Counted from the first letter of the stretch, positions 46,275 to 58,739 are shown. The stretch: 64,000 nucleotides of DNA from Microcebus murinus (GCF_040939455.1 NC_134117.1:64812501-64876500); one strand, 5' to 3'. Program-made: numbers and translations. Notes: a model not told the origin generated them from the sequence alone.

Positions 46275-46451
46275 TCCCACTGTTTGAATGAGCAGATCCC
46301 AGACGGCTGTCTACGTTCTGTTGGCTGTTGCCCCTGAGAGGCACGTTGTTCTCTCCCCTCTGTGGGATCTGGGGATTGTAAGCTTAATCTTTTCACTGTT
46401 CTGGTCTGAGTATCCCTTACTGTGCCACATCTGACCACACCAAACCTAACA

Positions 46452-49094
46452 TAAGCACCCAACTTAGAAAATTATAAAACAACCCACACACAGATACATA
46501 ATAAGGTGACTTGCCTAACATAATATTGTATTAGGTAATATAATACAATATGACCTTGAATAACCCCATAACTATTTAAAAATTTAATTTTCAACTTACA
46601 CCTCTCAAAAAAGAAATCTCCAAGCCCAGATGGTTTCACCAGTGAATACTAGGAAGTGCTTAAAGAAAAATTAATGATTATCCCAATATCTCCAATAAAA
46701 CATAAGAAGATGAACATATTCCAATTTATTTTATAAAACTAATACTACCCTGATTGAAAAACCATACAAAGACAGTTTAAAAATGATAGAATAATATTCC
46801 TCATGAATAGAGACAAAATAATCCTTGAGAAAACATTAACACATAGAATTTAGCTATATACATATACATACACATAATATAATCACGTGTAGTCTCTTGT
46901 AGGGATGCAAGACTAGTTCAATATTTGAAAATCAACCAATACAATTAACCATATTAAAAGGCTGAAAATAGAAAAGTTACATGATGATATTAATTTGTGA
47001 TAATTCAATACACAGTCATATTTTAAAAACTTCTCAGAAAACTAGATAGAGAAAAAATTTTTACACATGATTAAGAAAATATACAAAAGACCTAGAGCTA
47101 AAGTTATCGATACTAAATTTACACTAAATTATGAAAACTGAATACTTTCCATCTAAATTTGAGAACAAGGCAAGAACATCTAATCTACTGCTCTTCTACA
47201 ATACAATGATGGAAGAACTAGCTACTGCAATAATGCAAGAACAAAAAGGCATACAGATTAGAAAGTAGAAATAAAAATGTCAGAGGCCATAATTGCCTGT
47301 GTAGTCCCAGGAAATTTCCAAAACCCTCCTAGCATGAATCAATGAGTTCAGCAAAGTCTCAGGATAAGAGACTGAAATACAAAAATCAATTATATATCTC
47401 TATACTACCAATGAAGATATGGATGCTAAACTTAAAAATCCAATATGACAACAATTCAAAAAAGGAGAGAAACACTAAGGTATAAGTCTAACAAAGAATG
47501 TGCAGGACTTTATGCTAAAAGATATAAAACACTGATTTAAGAAATCAAGTGAGAGATAAGCTGTGTTTATGGACTGGAAGATTCAATTTACCAAATATTT
47601 GGGCTTTTTTGAATTTGATATATAGGTTTGATATAATTTCTATCAAAATTCCAGCAAGGTTTTTGTGGATATAAACACAATTATTATAAAGTTTATATTG
47701 AAAAGGAAATATACTAAACTAGCAAAAATAATCTAAAAGAAAGAATAAAATGGAATAAATCATTGTACACAATTTTAAGACTTATTACATAGCAACAGTA
47801 ATGAAGACATTATGGTATTGGCAGGAGGAAAGAAACAAAGATCAATGGAATAGAATAGAGAACTCAGAGATGAACCCGTACAAATATACCCAACTTATTT
47901 TTAATAAAGGTATAAAAGCAATTCAATGGAAGAAATAAATCTTTTCAACAAATGGTACTTGATCAATCTGGTATCCACAGGAGAAAAAAATCTTGAACTA
48001 AATGTGGCATCTTATACAAAATTAACTAAGAATATATTACAAACTTAAATGTAAAATGCAAAATGATTTATCTTTCAGGGAAAAAAAAAAGCACAAGAGA
48101 AAATCCTTGGCATGTAGAACTAAGCAAAAAATTCACTTTTGATACCCAAAGCATGATACATAAAAGGAAAAAATGATAAATTAGGCTGCATGGAAATTAG
48201 ATTTTTTTTTTAATCTGTGAAAGACCCTATTGTGAGAATGAAAATACAAACTATAGACTGGAAAAAAAAGTTTGCAAATAGCATACACAATATATCAAAT
48301 ATCTAGAATATGTAAAAAATACTGTCAAAGTAAAACAGTAAAAAAAAAATCCTCTTAGAAAATACATTACAGACATTGTGTCATAATGGATATAGAGATG
48401 GCAAATAAACATATGAAAAAGTATTCATCATAATTAGCCATTAGGAAAATATAAATTAAAACTGTAATGAGTTATCAATCTAGATCTAACAGAGTGGCTA
48501 ACACAAAAAAATGATGACAACACCAAATGTTGATGAGGATATAGAAAAACTGAATTATCATACATTGCTGGTAACAATGTGAAATGGTACAACTATTGTG
48601 AAAAACTGGTTGGAAGTTTCTTGAAAAGAACGAAACATGCAACTACCATATGACGCAGCAATTGCATTCCCGGGTTTTTATCCCCGAGAAATGAAAACTT
48701 ATGCTTATGCAGACACCTGTATACTAATGCTTATAGCAATGTTATTCATAACCAATCCCTAACTGGGGGGAAAAAAAGAGGCAGATGTCCTTGGATGAAC
48801 CTGGATAAATTTCCAGGAAATTATTCCAGTGGGAAATACAAAACAAAACTAAACAAAACAAAAAAGCAATCACCCAAAATTACATTCAGTATGTTTCCAT
48901 TTATATAACATTCTTGAAATGACAACATTATGGACATGGAAAACAGATTAGTGGTTGCCTAGGTTAAGAAAGGCGTGAAGAGTAAGAGGGTAGTGGGTGT
49001 AGCTATAACAGGGCAACATCAGATATCCTTGCAGTTACAGAAATAGTCTGTATCTTGACTGTATCAATGTCAGTATCTTGATTGTGATATTGTG
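46452..49094 (+). pseudogene. L1M ORF2 reverse transcriptase to 3' UTR relic
   Basis: From about 46560 the L1M resumes: 'ccccataactatttaaaaat', 'aaatctccaagcccagatgg', 'tttcaccagtgaatactagg'. It then covers reverse transcriptase and C-terminal region ('actgctcttctacaatacaa', 'tactaccaatgaagatatgg', 'caaatggtacttgatcaatc', 'tcatgataca...', 'atatgacgcagcaattgcat') and the 3' UTR ('gattagtggttgcctaggtt', 'cttgattgtgatattg'). It stops at 49094, where a Tigger transposon is inserted. Confidence 0.75.
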
Positions 49095-51755
49095 CAGGTT
49101 GAGGATCCCTCCTAATCCAAAAAGCTGAAATTCAAAATTCTTCAGAATTTCAAACTTTTTGAGTGCTTATATGATGGCACAAGCAGGAAATTCTGTACCT
49201 GACCTCATGTGACAGGTCACAGTCATAACACAAGTGTGCAACACACAGTTTATTCAGTGTCCCTAAGGGAAAAAAGACCCCCACCCCACCATTCAGCTGT
49301 GCTGTATCTTTTCTGCATGCACTCAGATTCCCCTGTGTAGGCGCACCAACAACGGCTAATGCAGTGGCTATGTACAGGCCAGACATGCCAACAGTGGGTT
49401 TCCCAGGGTGCCCCTCACGGGGCCAAGTCCTACATGCATTATGCACTGTGTTTTTGTTTTGTTTTTCTTGTTCTCTTCTCTACGGTGTAAAGATATGGTT
49501 GAAAATGTCAAAAAGGCCTATAAATACTCCTATGGGTAACAGTGATGAGAAAAAGAGAGAGCATCTCTTCTTATCCATAGCACAGAAAGCCACGCCATTG
49601 GAGAGACGTGAAATGTCTTACAAAAGAGTACGGTAGTAGAATGATCATCGTATATTACCTGAAGAAACAGGATAAACTGTCGAGGTTCTATGCTAAAAGT
49701 GATGAACAGAAGTTAATGAAAAATAGGAAAACACGGCATAAAGCTAAAAGCGAGTATCTCGATCATGTATTTAAAAAGTGGTTCCCTCAGTGCTACAGTG
49801 AACAGACGTCACTTTATGGTATCCTGATCATACAGCAAGCAAAGATCTATCACAATGAACTGAAAATTAGAAGGAACTGTGAGTATTCAACAGGTTTTTT
49901 GCAATAAATTTAAGAAATGACAGCATTAATTTTTTAAAATTCGTGGTGATAAGGCATCTGCTGATCACAAAACAGTGGAGAAATTCATTAATGGGTTTGC
50001 CAGGGTCACAGCTGATGAAAATCTGACACCAGAAGTCTATAATGCTGATAAAACATCACTGTATTATTGCCCCAGAAAGACACTAACCACAGCTGATGAG
50101 ACAGGTCCCACAGGAATTAAGAATGCCAAGGGCAGGATAACTGTGCTGGGATTTGCTAATGCAGCAGACATGCTCACGTGTAAACTTTCTGTGATAGTCA
50201 AAAGCTTGCATTTGTGCTGCTTTCAAGGAGTGAACTTCTTACCAGTCTATCATTATGCTAACAAAAAGGCATGGATCACCACGGACGTCTTTTCTGATTG
50301 GCTTCCCAAATATTTTATACCTATAGCTCATGCTCACTGTAGGGAACCTGGCAGGATGACGATTGCAAGATTTCCTCATCTCTTGACAACTGCTTATGCT
50401 CCAGCTGAGTTTCTCATTGAAAACAATGTGTATGTCATGTACTTTCCCCTAAAAGTGACTTCATTATTCAACCATGTGGCCAAGGTATCCTTAGCTCAAT
50501 GAAAAGTATTAATAAATATAAAAACACTTTCTTGAACGGCATGCTAGGTGCAGTGAACAGAGGCCTAGGTGTGGAATTATTTTTAAAGAAATTTAGCGTG
50601 AAGAATGCCATCTATGCTATTGCCAACACTTGGAACACTGCGACTAAAGACACAGTTATATGCCTACTTCTTGTCTGTGACTACGTTCAGTGATGATGAT
50701 GAACGAGGTGGTGATCTTTAAGGATTCCATATGTCAAGTGAGAAAAAAATGATGCCTGATTTTCTCACATATGTAAAAATATGCCTTCAAAATCCATGTG
50801 TAAATTAAAAAGTGTGGCTATAAAAGACATTCTTAATATCCATACTGGGACTCTCGCTGTTCATTCATTGACCAATGGCGAAATAGCTGAAATGGTTCCA
50901 AATTAAGGTGATTGTAACAATAGTGATAGTGAAAATGATGTTAAAATTGCAGAAAAAGTGAAATGACATGATGAAATGTGTTATGGGCTTATTAAAGGAC
51001 TAGAGAGCCTCAGATATTCATAACAGAACAAGAAATCATATTGGTGTATGAGATCAAGCAGAAACTTCTGAAACAAAAACAATTGTCAATGAAGTTGATG
51101 ATTTTGGAGGAAATATTTTAAAACATCATCCACCGGAATGCCTCTTCATCCCTATGGGACCCGCTTCCTGATCCCTCATCTGTCTCTGGTGTTTCTTTTC
51201 ACCAAAGCAACAACAACAAAACCCCACAATGTGCAGTAATCTTTTAACCAAAACACAGCACTGTGGGTGGAGACTGAAAACCTAACACTGTCTGTTGCTC
51301 TTCTCTAACAGCTGACGCAGGTCTTCTGGCAATGCTACTGTGTCCTTAGTTACCCTGAACATATCATTTTTCCACCCTACTAATGGTATGTCTTTTTTTT
51401 TACTAAGCACTTGTGTGTGAATAAATGTAAGAAAATGATTGCTTATTGGTGGCATATAAATTCAGAGTCAATCCCAGATCATCCACATGGGTGGCTGAAA
51501 TGGGAGACACCTTTGTTTCTGGTAGTTCAACGTATACAAACTTTGTTTCATGCTCAAAATTTTCAAAAATACCATGTAAAATTACTTTCAAGTTATGTGT
51601 ATTACTTTCAAGTTGTATATAGAACATAAATTTCGTGTTTAGACTTGGGTTCCATTCCTATGCTATCTCATTATGCATAGGAAAATATTCCGAAATCCCA
51701 AAACATCCAATATCTGAAATATTTCTGGTCCCAACCAGTTTGGGTAAGGAACCTG
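49095..51755 (+). mobile_element. Tigger-family DNA transposon (Tigger7-like)
   Basis: A 2661-bp pogo-type transposon with both ends. Left end 'caggttgaggatccctccta', right end '...gggtaaggaacctg'; the two are inverted repeats. The subterminal 'tgaaattcaaaattcttcag' and 'ccaacatccaatatctgaaa'-type repeats are also as in Tigger elements. It sits in the L1M 3' UTR at a TA target: 'tg' (from TA) on the left, 'ta' on the right, then L1M 'ctataattttggaagac'. The coding region between about 49505 and 51130 is a dead transposase. The Tigger7 label is from memory of the terminal sequence and needs a library check. Confidence 0.88.
49505..51130 (+). pseudogene. Tigger transposase relic
   Basis: DDE-type transposase related to the pogo/jerky/CENP-B proteins. 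These have an N-terminal helix-turn-helix DNA-binding region followed by a DDE catalytic domain. Fragments in order: 49505-49636 (N-terminal part), 49608-49907 ('LDHVFKKWFPQCYSEQTSLY' and 'QQAKIYHNELKIRRNCEYST', from the CENP-B-like HTH), 49975-50502 ('DENLTPEVYNADKTSLYYCP', 'DETGPTGIKNAKGRITVLGF', 'FSDWLPKYFIPIAHAHCREP') and 50499-50693. The first catalytic motif is NADK where NADE is usual; the Asp remains. The second DDE motif is disrupted around residue 130 of the third fragment, where the frame was altered ('GRMTIARFPHLLTTAYAPAE'). At least three frameshifts, so it is non-functional. Confidence 0.88.
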
Positions 51756-51890
51756 TACTATAATTTTGGAAGACTTTACTGTTGAGGAAAGCTTGAATAA
51801 AGCATACATGGAAGTTCTATGCATTATTTCTTAAAACAGCATGGAGATCTACAATGAACTAAAAATAAAAAAGCTTAAGTAAATAAACCA
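51756..51890 (+). repeat. L1M 3' UTR end
   Basis: 'tactataattttggaagact', 'gcattatttcttaaaacagc', 'gatctacaatgaactaaaaa', ending 'taaaaaagctta'. It matches the tail of the L1M 3' UTR that stops at 49094, completing the element. Confidence 0.75.
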
Positions 51891-54324
51891 GGGACAGCCC
51901 ACATAACAGATTAGAAGATCATATATGGTGGTGAAATACTAACTATATATGTAAAGCTTTACTGAATTGAGGAATCTAATAACGTTTAATTTACAGAAGG
52001 CATCACAGAAGAGTTGGCACAGTACTAGGCCTGAGAAATTAGCAGGCTCAGTGGCCAAATGAGCAGAATCAGAGGACCATGTGGCCAGGAAGAGACATCA
52101 AAAGCCAGGATTTAGTGAGGACCCTGTAGACGCAGTATGGTGTGGACAGGAGAACAACAAAGGCATTTCTGTGAGGCAGCGTACGTAGGGTTAGAAAAGA
52201 CACAAAAACTGGAAATGCCACAAGTTAAGAAGAATGTGTTTAGTGTTGAGAAGTATATCATAACTATGATTTGTGAATGCCTTGAAAACAAGGACATTTC
52301 TTACTGAATGTTGTGTCACCAAATCACAGTCTTATATCTGGTGCATAACAAATGCTTCATTAAATGATGTTGATGATCTCACTGAAAGCAGTTTCAGTGC
52401 AGTGTTGAGGGCAGTAGACAAATTTCATTGGGTCCAAGAGAGAAAGGGAAGTGAAAAAATAAACGATGCTTTTTAAAAGTCTTGGTTCTGAAGGTAAGAG
52501 GCAAAAAAAGAAAAAAAGGAAAAGGCAACGGCACATGTTATGTTATGTTCTTTCTGTCATTTTAAGATGTGAGAAACTCACATATGAATCTTTATTTTAA
52601 AAAAAGAAAGAGCAGGGATAGGGAGAGACAGAAAACCCAGGAGCAAAGATAAAAGGTAGATATGGAAATGAACCTTGAGGTAGAATGGATGCAGATGTTC
52701 GTAGGTGGAGTGGTAGGAGTGCATGCCAGATGGCCTCTATTTTTCAATTAAGTGGGAGGTGGATCGTGCTCTGCTGAGAGAGAGGAGAAAGAATGGGTAC
52801 TGGAAGTAAGTCTCAAGTTCAGAATAGATAGAAAAATGGGAGAGGAGATTGAGCTATAAGCATAAGCCCATTCCTTTTAGACACTTGTCACACATGGGCA
52901 GCACCTTTACTCATTGAAGTGTTCTTCCTCACTGTTACTAAAATCTTCAGCCCCAAATGATGCATGTCTCTTCTGAGCCAGGCTTTCCGCTAACAATAAT
53001 GCAGTCCAAAACGGCGATGTATAAATGTGTCTATTTCCCAGATCATATTCAATCAGCACAGTATATTTTTGAGCTTATGTATACATGCTATTTTTTCAGA
53101 GACATATTTAAGCCACATGCTTTTTTCAAGGACAAAATAAATGGAGGAACCTAGAGATTAAATTTGCTCGCTTATCTTTGTGTGTGCACTCTATTGAACA
53201 AAGAATCATCTTATAAGTCAGAAGAGAGTGTGACCTATTTTTAGACAAATGCTTTTATAAATTTCATACACAATGGTAGAAGAATATTTTAAGCCCTAAT
53301 TGAACTAAACCATTTCATTACCTGGCTATACTGACCGATGAACGTTGCCATGGTGATGAAGCAATCAAGTCAGCAGGTCCTACTGTGAGAATTTTCCATT
53401 TCCAGATGCTTTATCAAGTTCCATCTTGATCATCTCCAAACACTTTGTAATCAACTAAAATATAAAGAAAACAATTTAATGGCACAGACACGACCTCTAC
53501 AAAGGGGAAAAAAAGGTTTTTTGAATAAATCTTATGCCAAAATATATTGATATATAATTTACAAAAGAAGCATTTTGTAAAAAAAAAATAATAACATTTT
53601 AGGTTTCTCAACAACAAATTAAAAGCTTTAAAGATATATGGATTAAATTCTATAAGCTTTTATACATATTCAGATTAAAGTAAAAGCTCCAACAATGAAA
53701 TGTTTTGCTGGCTGCACAATTGTACTCAGATATAATTACAGCTTATTTAAGAAAAAGGGTTTGGACCTAAATAAGACTTATGGATTAGTGGCAGTCAGGT
53801 GTTGGCAAAGAATAGGTAACTGTCACGCTCAAAAATAAAATCTAAGTGTGAGAGTTTTAAGTGGTTTTAATTTATATATCTAAATGGAATATAGAACTAT
53901 GAAGCAACTATAAAAAGGTTAAAATTTTCATTCTACATGTTTTCCAGTATTGTGATTTCTTTAGCTAAAAATGACAATACAAATTCTCAAAATCCTAAGG
54001 CATTATGAAATTGTGTTTAAAAGCAGAAACAAGGGGAAGAACCAGAAAAATTGTATCCCTGCATTTTGTAATTGTCATTTGTCATAGGGGACAAAAACTG
54101 CATGGAATAAAATGCTTATGACAGGATTTAAAAAGAAAAGTTTTGGATAAAAATGGCAATAGACTAAATCAATACATCTCTTCTAAATTTCTCATCAAAA
54201 TTTTCAAAAAGGGATATACTAAAATAGAGTGAACAATCACACTCTAAACCAAAAGTAACACAGGACAGTATATCAGAATACACAGTTAATTTATAATAAC
54301 TGGATTTTGTATGCCATAAAAGCA
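51891..54324. other. Mostly unassigned; one L2 trace
   Basis: No gene seen. 52275-52365 has an L2-like end ('gccttgaaaacaaggacatt', 'atctggtgcataacaaatgc'). The rest, including 52480-52660 (A/G-rich) and 53160-54320 (AT-rich), is unassigned. Confidence 0.4.
52275..52365 (+). repeat. L2 3'-end fragment
   Basis: Corresponds to the L2 tail pattern 'ccttgagggcaggga...tgcctggcacatagtaggtgctcaataaatg', heavily decayed. Confidence 0.5.
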
Positions 54325-54425
54325 AGTGATGTCTGTGTTTTATTTGATTAGTATATGCCTCAAATCTAGAATAGTTCTTGGCACTTATCAGGTATTCAAT
54401 AAACATTTGCTCTTGTCATTATTAA
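54325..54425 (+). repeat. L2 3'-end fragment
   Basis: 'gtctgtgttttatttgatta', 'gaatagttcttggcacttat' and 'caggtattcaataaacattt' fit the last 90 bases of L2. Confidence 0.65.
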
Positions 54426-57400
54426 CTGTGTCATTATTAGGAATTGAGAAAAACCTTTATGGACTACAGACCACGTGTCTTCTCCTTGGAAGATATCGTG
54501 GACAGCTTCCGAAGACATAGGAAAACACGATTCCTCATCTCAGTGTATATTAAGTGACACAGGGGCATACTGACCAGAGGAAAACCTATTATATAATTGC
54601 TGTTATCTGGGCCAGTCAGAACAAGAATCAACTCCTTATTTCCTTTTGATAATTTTCCTTACATTTATTTGGCTTCCCATTCTTAATTCTTTCTGGGTTA
54701 TTTAGATTTTTGCATCGCAGATGATGCAAAAAGAATTATAAACATTTGCTACTGTGGCTAGCTCATAGAACTGGCTGTCAGAGCAAAGTAGGTTCAGCTG
54801 AAATGAATTCAATACATCCATACAAAAAGGAATATATGTAACCTTAACATTTACCCCCATAATATGCTGAAAGAAAGAAAAAGGAATACCCATTCACATG
54901 GCCAACCAAAATGGGGTGAAATTCTCATCCACATAACCTTCAGATCTGGGTCTGAGCAGGAAAGATAATAGTATTCACATGACAGTGAGCACTGAAACAA
55001 GGGTCACTCTTTGTTGGCTTTCCTGAGGCTAACCTCAGAATAAAAAAGCATGATTAAAACAGGACCAAAGCAATAATTAATGGAACTTGATAAATACTCC
55101 TGTAAAACTTGGAAAGAGTCACAGGAAAAAAATTATGTTGAAAATAAATTTTCTATTAATAAAAGAAAAAGAAGAAAAAATATGTATGTGTGGATATATG
55201 TATACACACACATAATGTCATAATAATGATGTATTCTTTTTGTCTGGTTACTTTGAACCACTAAACATAAATATATAAGTTTATTCAATAATCATTAAAA
55301 ATGTAACCTCTAATATAAAATTGAACCTTCCTGAAAAGATGATTTTAACAAAAATAGTACTGTGAATGCCTAGAACACGGATTCTTTGATCACTGATGAA
55401 ACTCCTCGTCATTACCCAATCAGCAATGCTATTACACAGAAATTTTGACAACTTTATGTGGCTTTTACAATCTTTCAAATGCATTTTGTCTATTTTTAAG
55501 AAAACACCCTTAGCAAAATATGGTATATCAAAGAGAAGTGAGGGTCTCAGTTGGAAATTGAATTGGTAGAAGCATTTGTGTCACTACTCAACATTCCCAA
55601 CTGCTGCTCTGTGGCCCTGAGAAATACATCTTCATCCTCTCTGCCCAGCTGATTTTCCATTCTCTTTCTCTGTGACAGCGACTGCAGCATGTTCTTTTTT
55701 TCTCCCCTTCTCACTTCATTTTTTTTTTTTTTTACCAAGAAAACCAAGAGGAAAATCTATTTATAGTTTGGATTAGGAAACTGATATAATTCACATGAGG
55801 ACAAATAAAATGTTAACTTACCAAGTGAAACAGCTGATTCTTTCTTTTCTCATCTCCTTACTTTTCTATTACTATCTTGGCTTACTTTTTCTCCCACCTT
55901 TCAACTCAAACCCCCTCTACAATGATTATACTGTGAATTTTTATCAACTGACTCATGCCTTCTACTTTTCTCTATCTCTTCATAAATCTCCACAATTTCA
56001 GCTTTCTATTAGGCTTGCTTATATTTTTATTTGGATGCTTACCTTACCACAAAAAGTAGCCTCTTCCCCAAACTGCTGTAACAGGAAGATAATTTACTAG
56101 GTTCTCCTAAGATATGGGATAAAATTGTCTGTTTTTATTTTACTTTTATTTTCCTCCCTCTACTCTGCTAAGTATCAACAATATTCCTATAAAAATTCAG
56201 AGCACTAGCTTAGTTATAAAACCTTCCTTTTTCTACACTTAATTCCTTTCTTCTGAACCCAACAATCTATTCGGCTGAATAGCTCTTACAACAATTAATA
56301 CTAATCTTGCAGTAAATAAAATTTTGAAAACGTTTCTGGAATTATTTTTTGAGACCAAATTTGGGCTTCCTTAGAATCACCCTGGCTAGTCAATCTTTCA
56401 GATTTGAGAAAGTAAACTCCCATCTGATCTCATGATTTAAAGTAATAACTTTGTGGTAAGAGCCAACAAATACCTAATTAGCCCATTAGTCATGAATGTG
56501 TTCTGTGGACAATTAAGCATGCCAAGTTTATACAGTAGGGGTGACTTACAGAGACAGAAAATGTGATTTTAAGGAAAGTTAATTTCCATAGGGGAATTCC
56601 TTATGAGATTGCCTAATGCACTAGAAAAATGCAAACAAATCCTACTATGGCTCAATAAAATCTGTGGAGCCATATTTCTGATTTGCAGTAAAAAATTTTA
56701 ATTCTCAAATTTCCTAACTTCCTATGCACATTCTTCTTCCTTTATATTAGCAAACTTTTCACTACATTAGCATGCCAACTTGTGTCAGGCACAACTTTTT
56801 AAGGCTTCCTCCCTGCTGGTTTGTCTCTCCTGATGAGAGATCCCGTTGCCTTATGAAATGCTGTCCATGTAGTTTTGAACTTGATCTATTTCCTTGAGAC
56901 ATGAGCTCACATCAGAAATGTGTCTTCCCAGATGCTGAGGCACATTCTTTCTCTTTCTGGATCCCTGAGAGGCATGAACTTCAGCAACCCAGCCTGGCAA
57001 TTGGAGTTTCTGTAGCAATATATCACTAGTTTTCTTCAAGTTACAGCAGCATCCAAATGCCCATGCATCTGCCTACCAAAGTAAGATAAATGTTCTTAGA
57101 CCCACTGATACACCCTGACATCACTCACCAGTGATGCTATTTCTATGAGGTCAGAGGGTACAGTTGGTGTCCCAGATTAAGCCTCTGATTGTCACAGAAC
57201 CATGCGTGAACATAGCAAGTTTCTTTCATTGGCTATAGACAGATGTTGGCCTCAGAATCTCCATTGTTGACTAATCTTGATGCATTCTTAGTATTAGAAA
57301 CTTAGCATTTCTCATCAAAAAGTGGGAGGAGAGAAAACTACGTTTTTTTTTTTTTTTTTTCTTGAGCACATATACATCAGCTTAGTATATGAGCAATGTG

Positions 57401-57435
57401 CCTATGTTAATACATTAATGTCAATGACCTTTTGT
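54426..57435. other. Mostly unassigned sequence
   Basis: Apart from the L1 tail at 54813-54885, a TA/CA-rich patch near 55182-55212, and T tracts at 55720-55734 and 57343-57360, I recognise no repeat. 56820-57250 is less AT-biased and carries a 62-codon minus-strand frame (56851-57039) that I cannot identify. No splice-site or reading-frame context confirms an exon. Confidence 0.4.
54813..54885 (+). mobile_element. Extremely 5'-truncated lemur L1 tail
   Basis: About 60 bases, 'aggaatatatgtaaccttaa', 'catttacccccataatatgc', 'tgaaagaaagaaaaagg', equal to the last bases of the lemur L1 3' UTR seen at 9770-9825 and 40725-40775. No other L1 sequence precedes it. Confidence 0.75.
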
Positions 57436-57868
57436 CTTAGTCGGTTTTGTGTTGCTACAAAGGAATAGCTGAGATTGAGTAATGTGTAAAGAAAAGAGGC
57501 TTATTTGGCTCACAATTCTACAAGCTGTACAAGAATCATGGTACCAGCATTTGCCTCTGGTGAGGGGTTAAAGGAGCTTCCAATCAAGGTGGAAGGCAAA
57601 GAGAAGCTGCATGTGCAGATATCACATGGAGAGACAGGAAGCTAGAGAGACAGCAGAGAAGGTACCAGGCTCTTTTCAACAACAAGCTCTCACATGAACT
57701 AATAGAAGGAGAACTCACTCATTACCATGAGAAGAGCACCAAGCCATTCATGGGATCTATCCCCACAGTTCAAACACTCCCACCTCAGGCCCCATGTCCA
57801 ACACTGGGAATCAAATTTCAATATGAAACTTGGAAAAGACAAATAAACTATATCCAAACCATAGCACC
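57436..57868 (-). repeat. MST/THE1-type MaLR solo LTR, reverse orientation
   Basis: Reverse-oriented LTR: 'tgtcttagtcggttttgtgt', 'gattgagtaatgtgtaaaga', 'aaagaggcttatttggctca', 'caccaagccattcatgggat', 'caacactgggaatcaaattt' and 'aactatatccaaaccatagc'. Nearly full length and well preserved compared with the other MaLR pieces here. No internal sequence. Confidence 0.92.
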
Positions 57869-58739
57869 TTTGCAAGAAAATATGATTACAATTTTTCAGA
57901 TGGAAAAATCAAGGCTCAATGGGGCTCATAACTGACTCATGACCATACCACTTTCCACTTCGAATACTGTTTCTTTAGATTTTACCAGTTTAAAGTCTCC
58001 ATCACTCTCCCCAATATTCACTTGGGGCTTTAGAATCTCATTAACAGTTTTCATTTCTACTCCAACCCTGCCATCGTCTTGGGACATTTTGATGTTTATG
58101 TGATCTACTCTCTCCAATCATTACAACCCCTGAGCTCCTGACGTCTAGCAACCTTTGTACTCACTCCTTAGAAATTCACTAATATCAGCATTTGTATGTA
58201 CTCCACTTTAGAATCTCAAATTCTGTTGTTTTACTTTTGAGTTCCATTTCTCATCCTGCCCACTCTTCACTTTCACTTAACATATATACGCCCATAACTG
58301 CATTAAGCCCTCTAGCACCTCAATCTTTTGATTGTGTTCTAGTCCTTCCAGATCTACATTGATGGGTCTCCAAAGATCCACCTCTGGAACTGAATTTTCT
58401 TGAATCTTGTGACCTTCAGACTCTAACACCTCTGTTGTCCCTGCCACAAAACCCTAAGCCTGACCATGTTTATCTTACATTCCTACTCAATTCCTTCTGG
58501 AGTAGAGACATCCTGGTAGAAGCGACTCAAATTGGAGCCAGGCTCCAATACTAACCCCTGGTTCCCAAGTCTCTTGAAACTTTAAATTAGATTATATTGT
58601 TATTTCTTTTGTAAATCTATTTTCTCTCTCTTACAATATACCTTTTCAATTGGCATATAAGCATACTCACATTTCTCCCTTAAAAAAACAAAACCTATCA
58701 AAATACCAGAATCCTGCAATACCTTCTAGTCTCTGCTAT
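57869..58739. other. Unassigned; possible MIR trace at 57895-57960
   Basis: 'tttttcagatggaaaaatca' and 'aggctcaatggggctcataa' resemble the complement of a MIR core but are short. The remainder is pyrimidine-rich and may be further L2, not provable by eye. Confidence 0.35.

Larger units (their letters stand above)
45869..46451 (+). repeat. Probable solo LTR of an endogenous retrovirus-like element
   Basis: A 583-bp block foreign to the surrounding L1M. It begins TGTTA and ends TAACA, a perfect terminal inverted repeat of the LTR type. It contains an AATAAA signal at 46146-46151 followed by pyrimidine-rich sequence, as expected at an LTR R/U5 junction. A 100-bp CT tract has grown there. No internal retroviral sequence or coding region is attached. 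Clear 4-6 bp target duplications are not visible, so the exact limits and the identity are uncertain; a similar 'cacagataca' string on both sides (about 45838 and 46486) leaves open a slightly larger insertion. Confidence 0.5.

Noticed and set aside
46076..46462. 128-codon minus-strand open frame with a long Arg-Glu repeat
   Set aside because: The repeat is the translation of the (CT)n microsatellite read on the other strand. The rest lies in the LTR-like block and shows no protein similarity.
49505..51130. Domesticated Tigger-derived (TIGD-type) host gene
   Set aside because: At least three frameshifts and stops, loss of catalytic-domain continuity and intact transposon ends around it mark an ordinary dead transposon copy.
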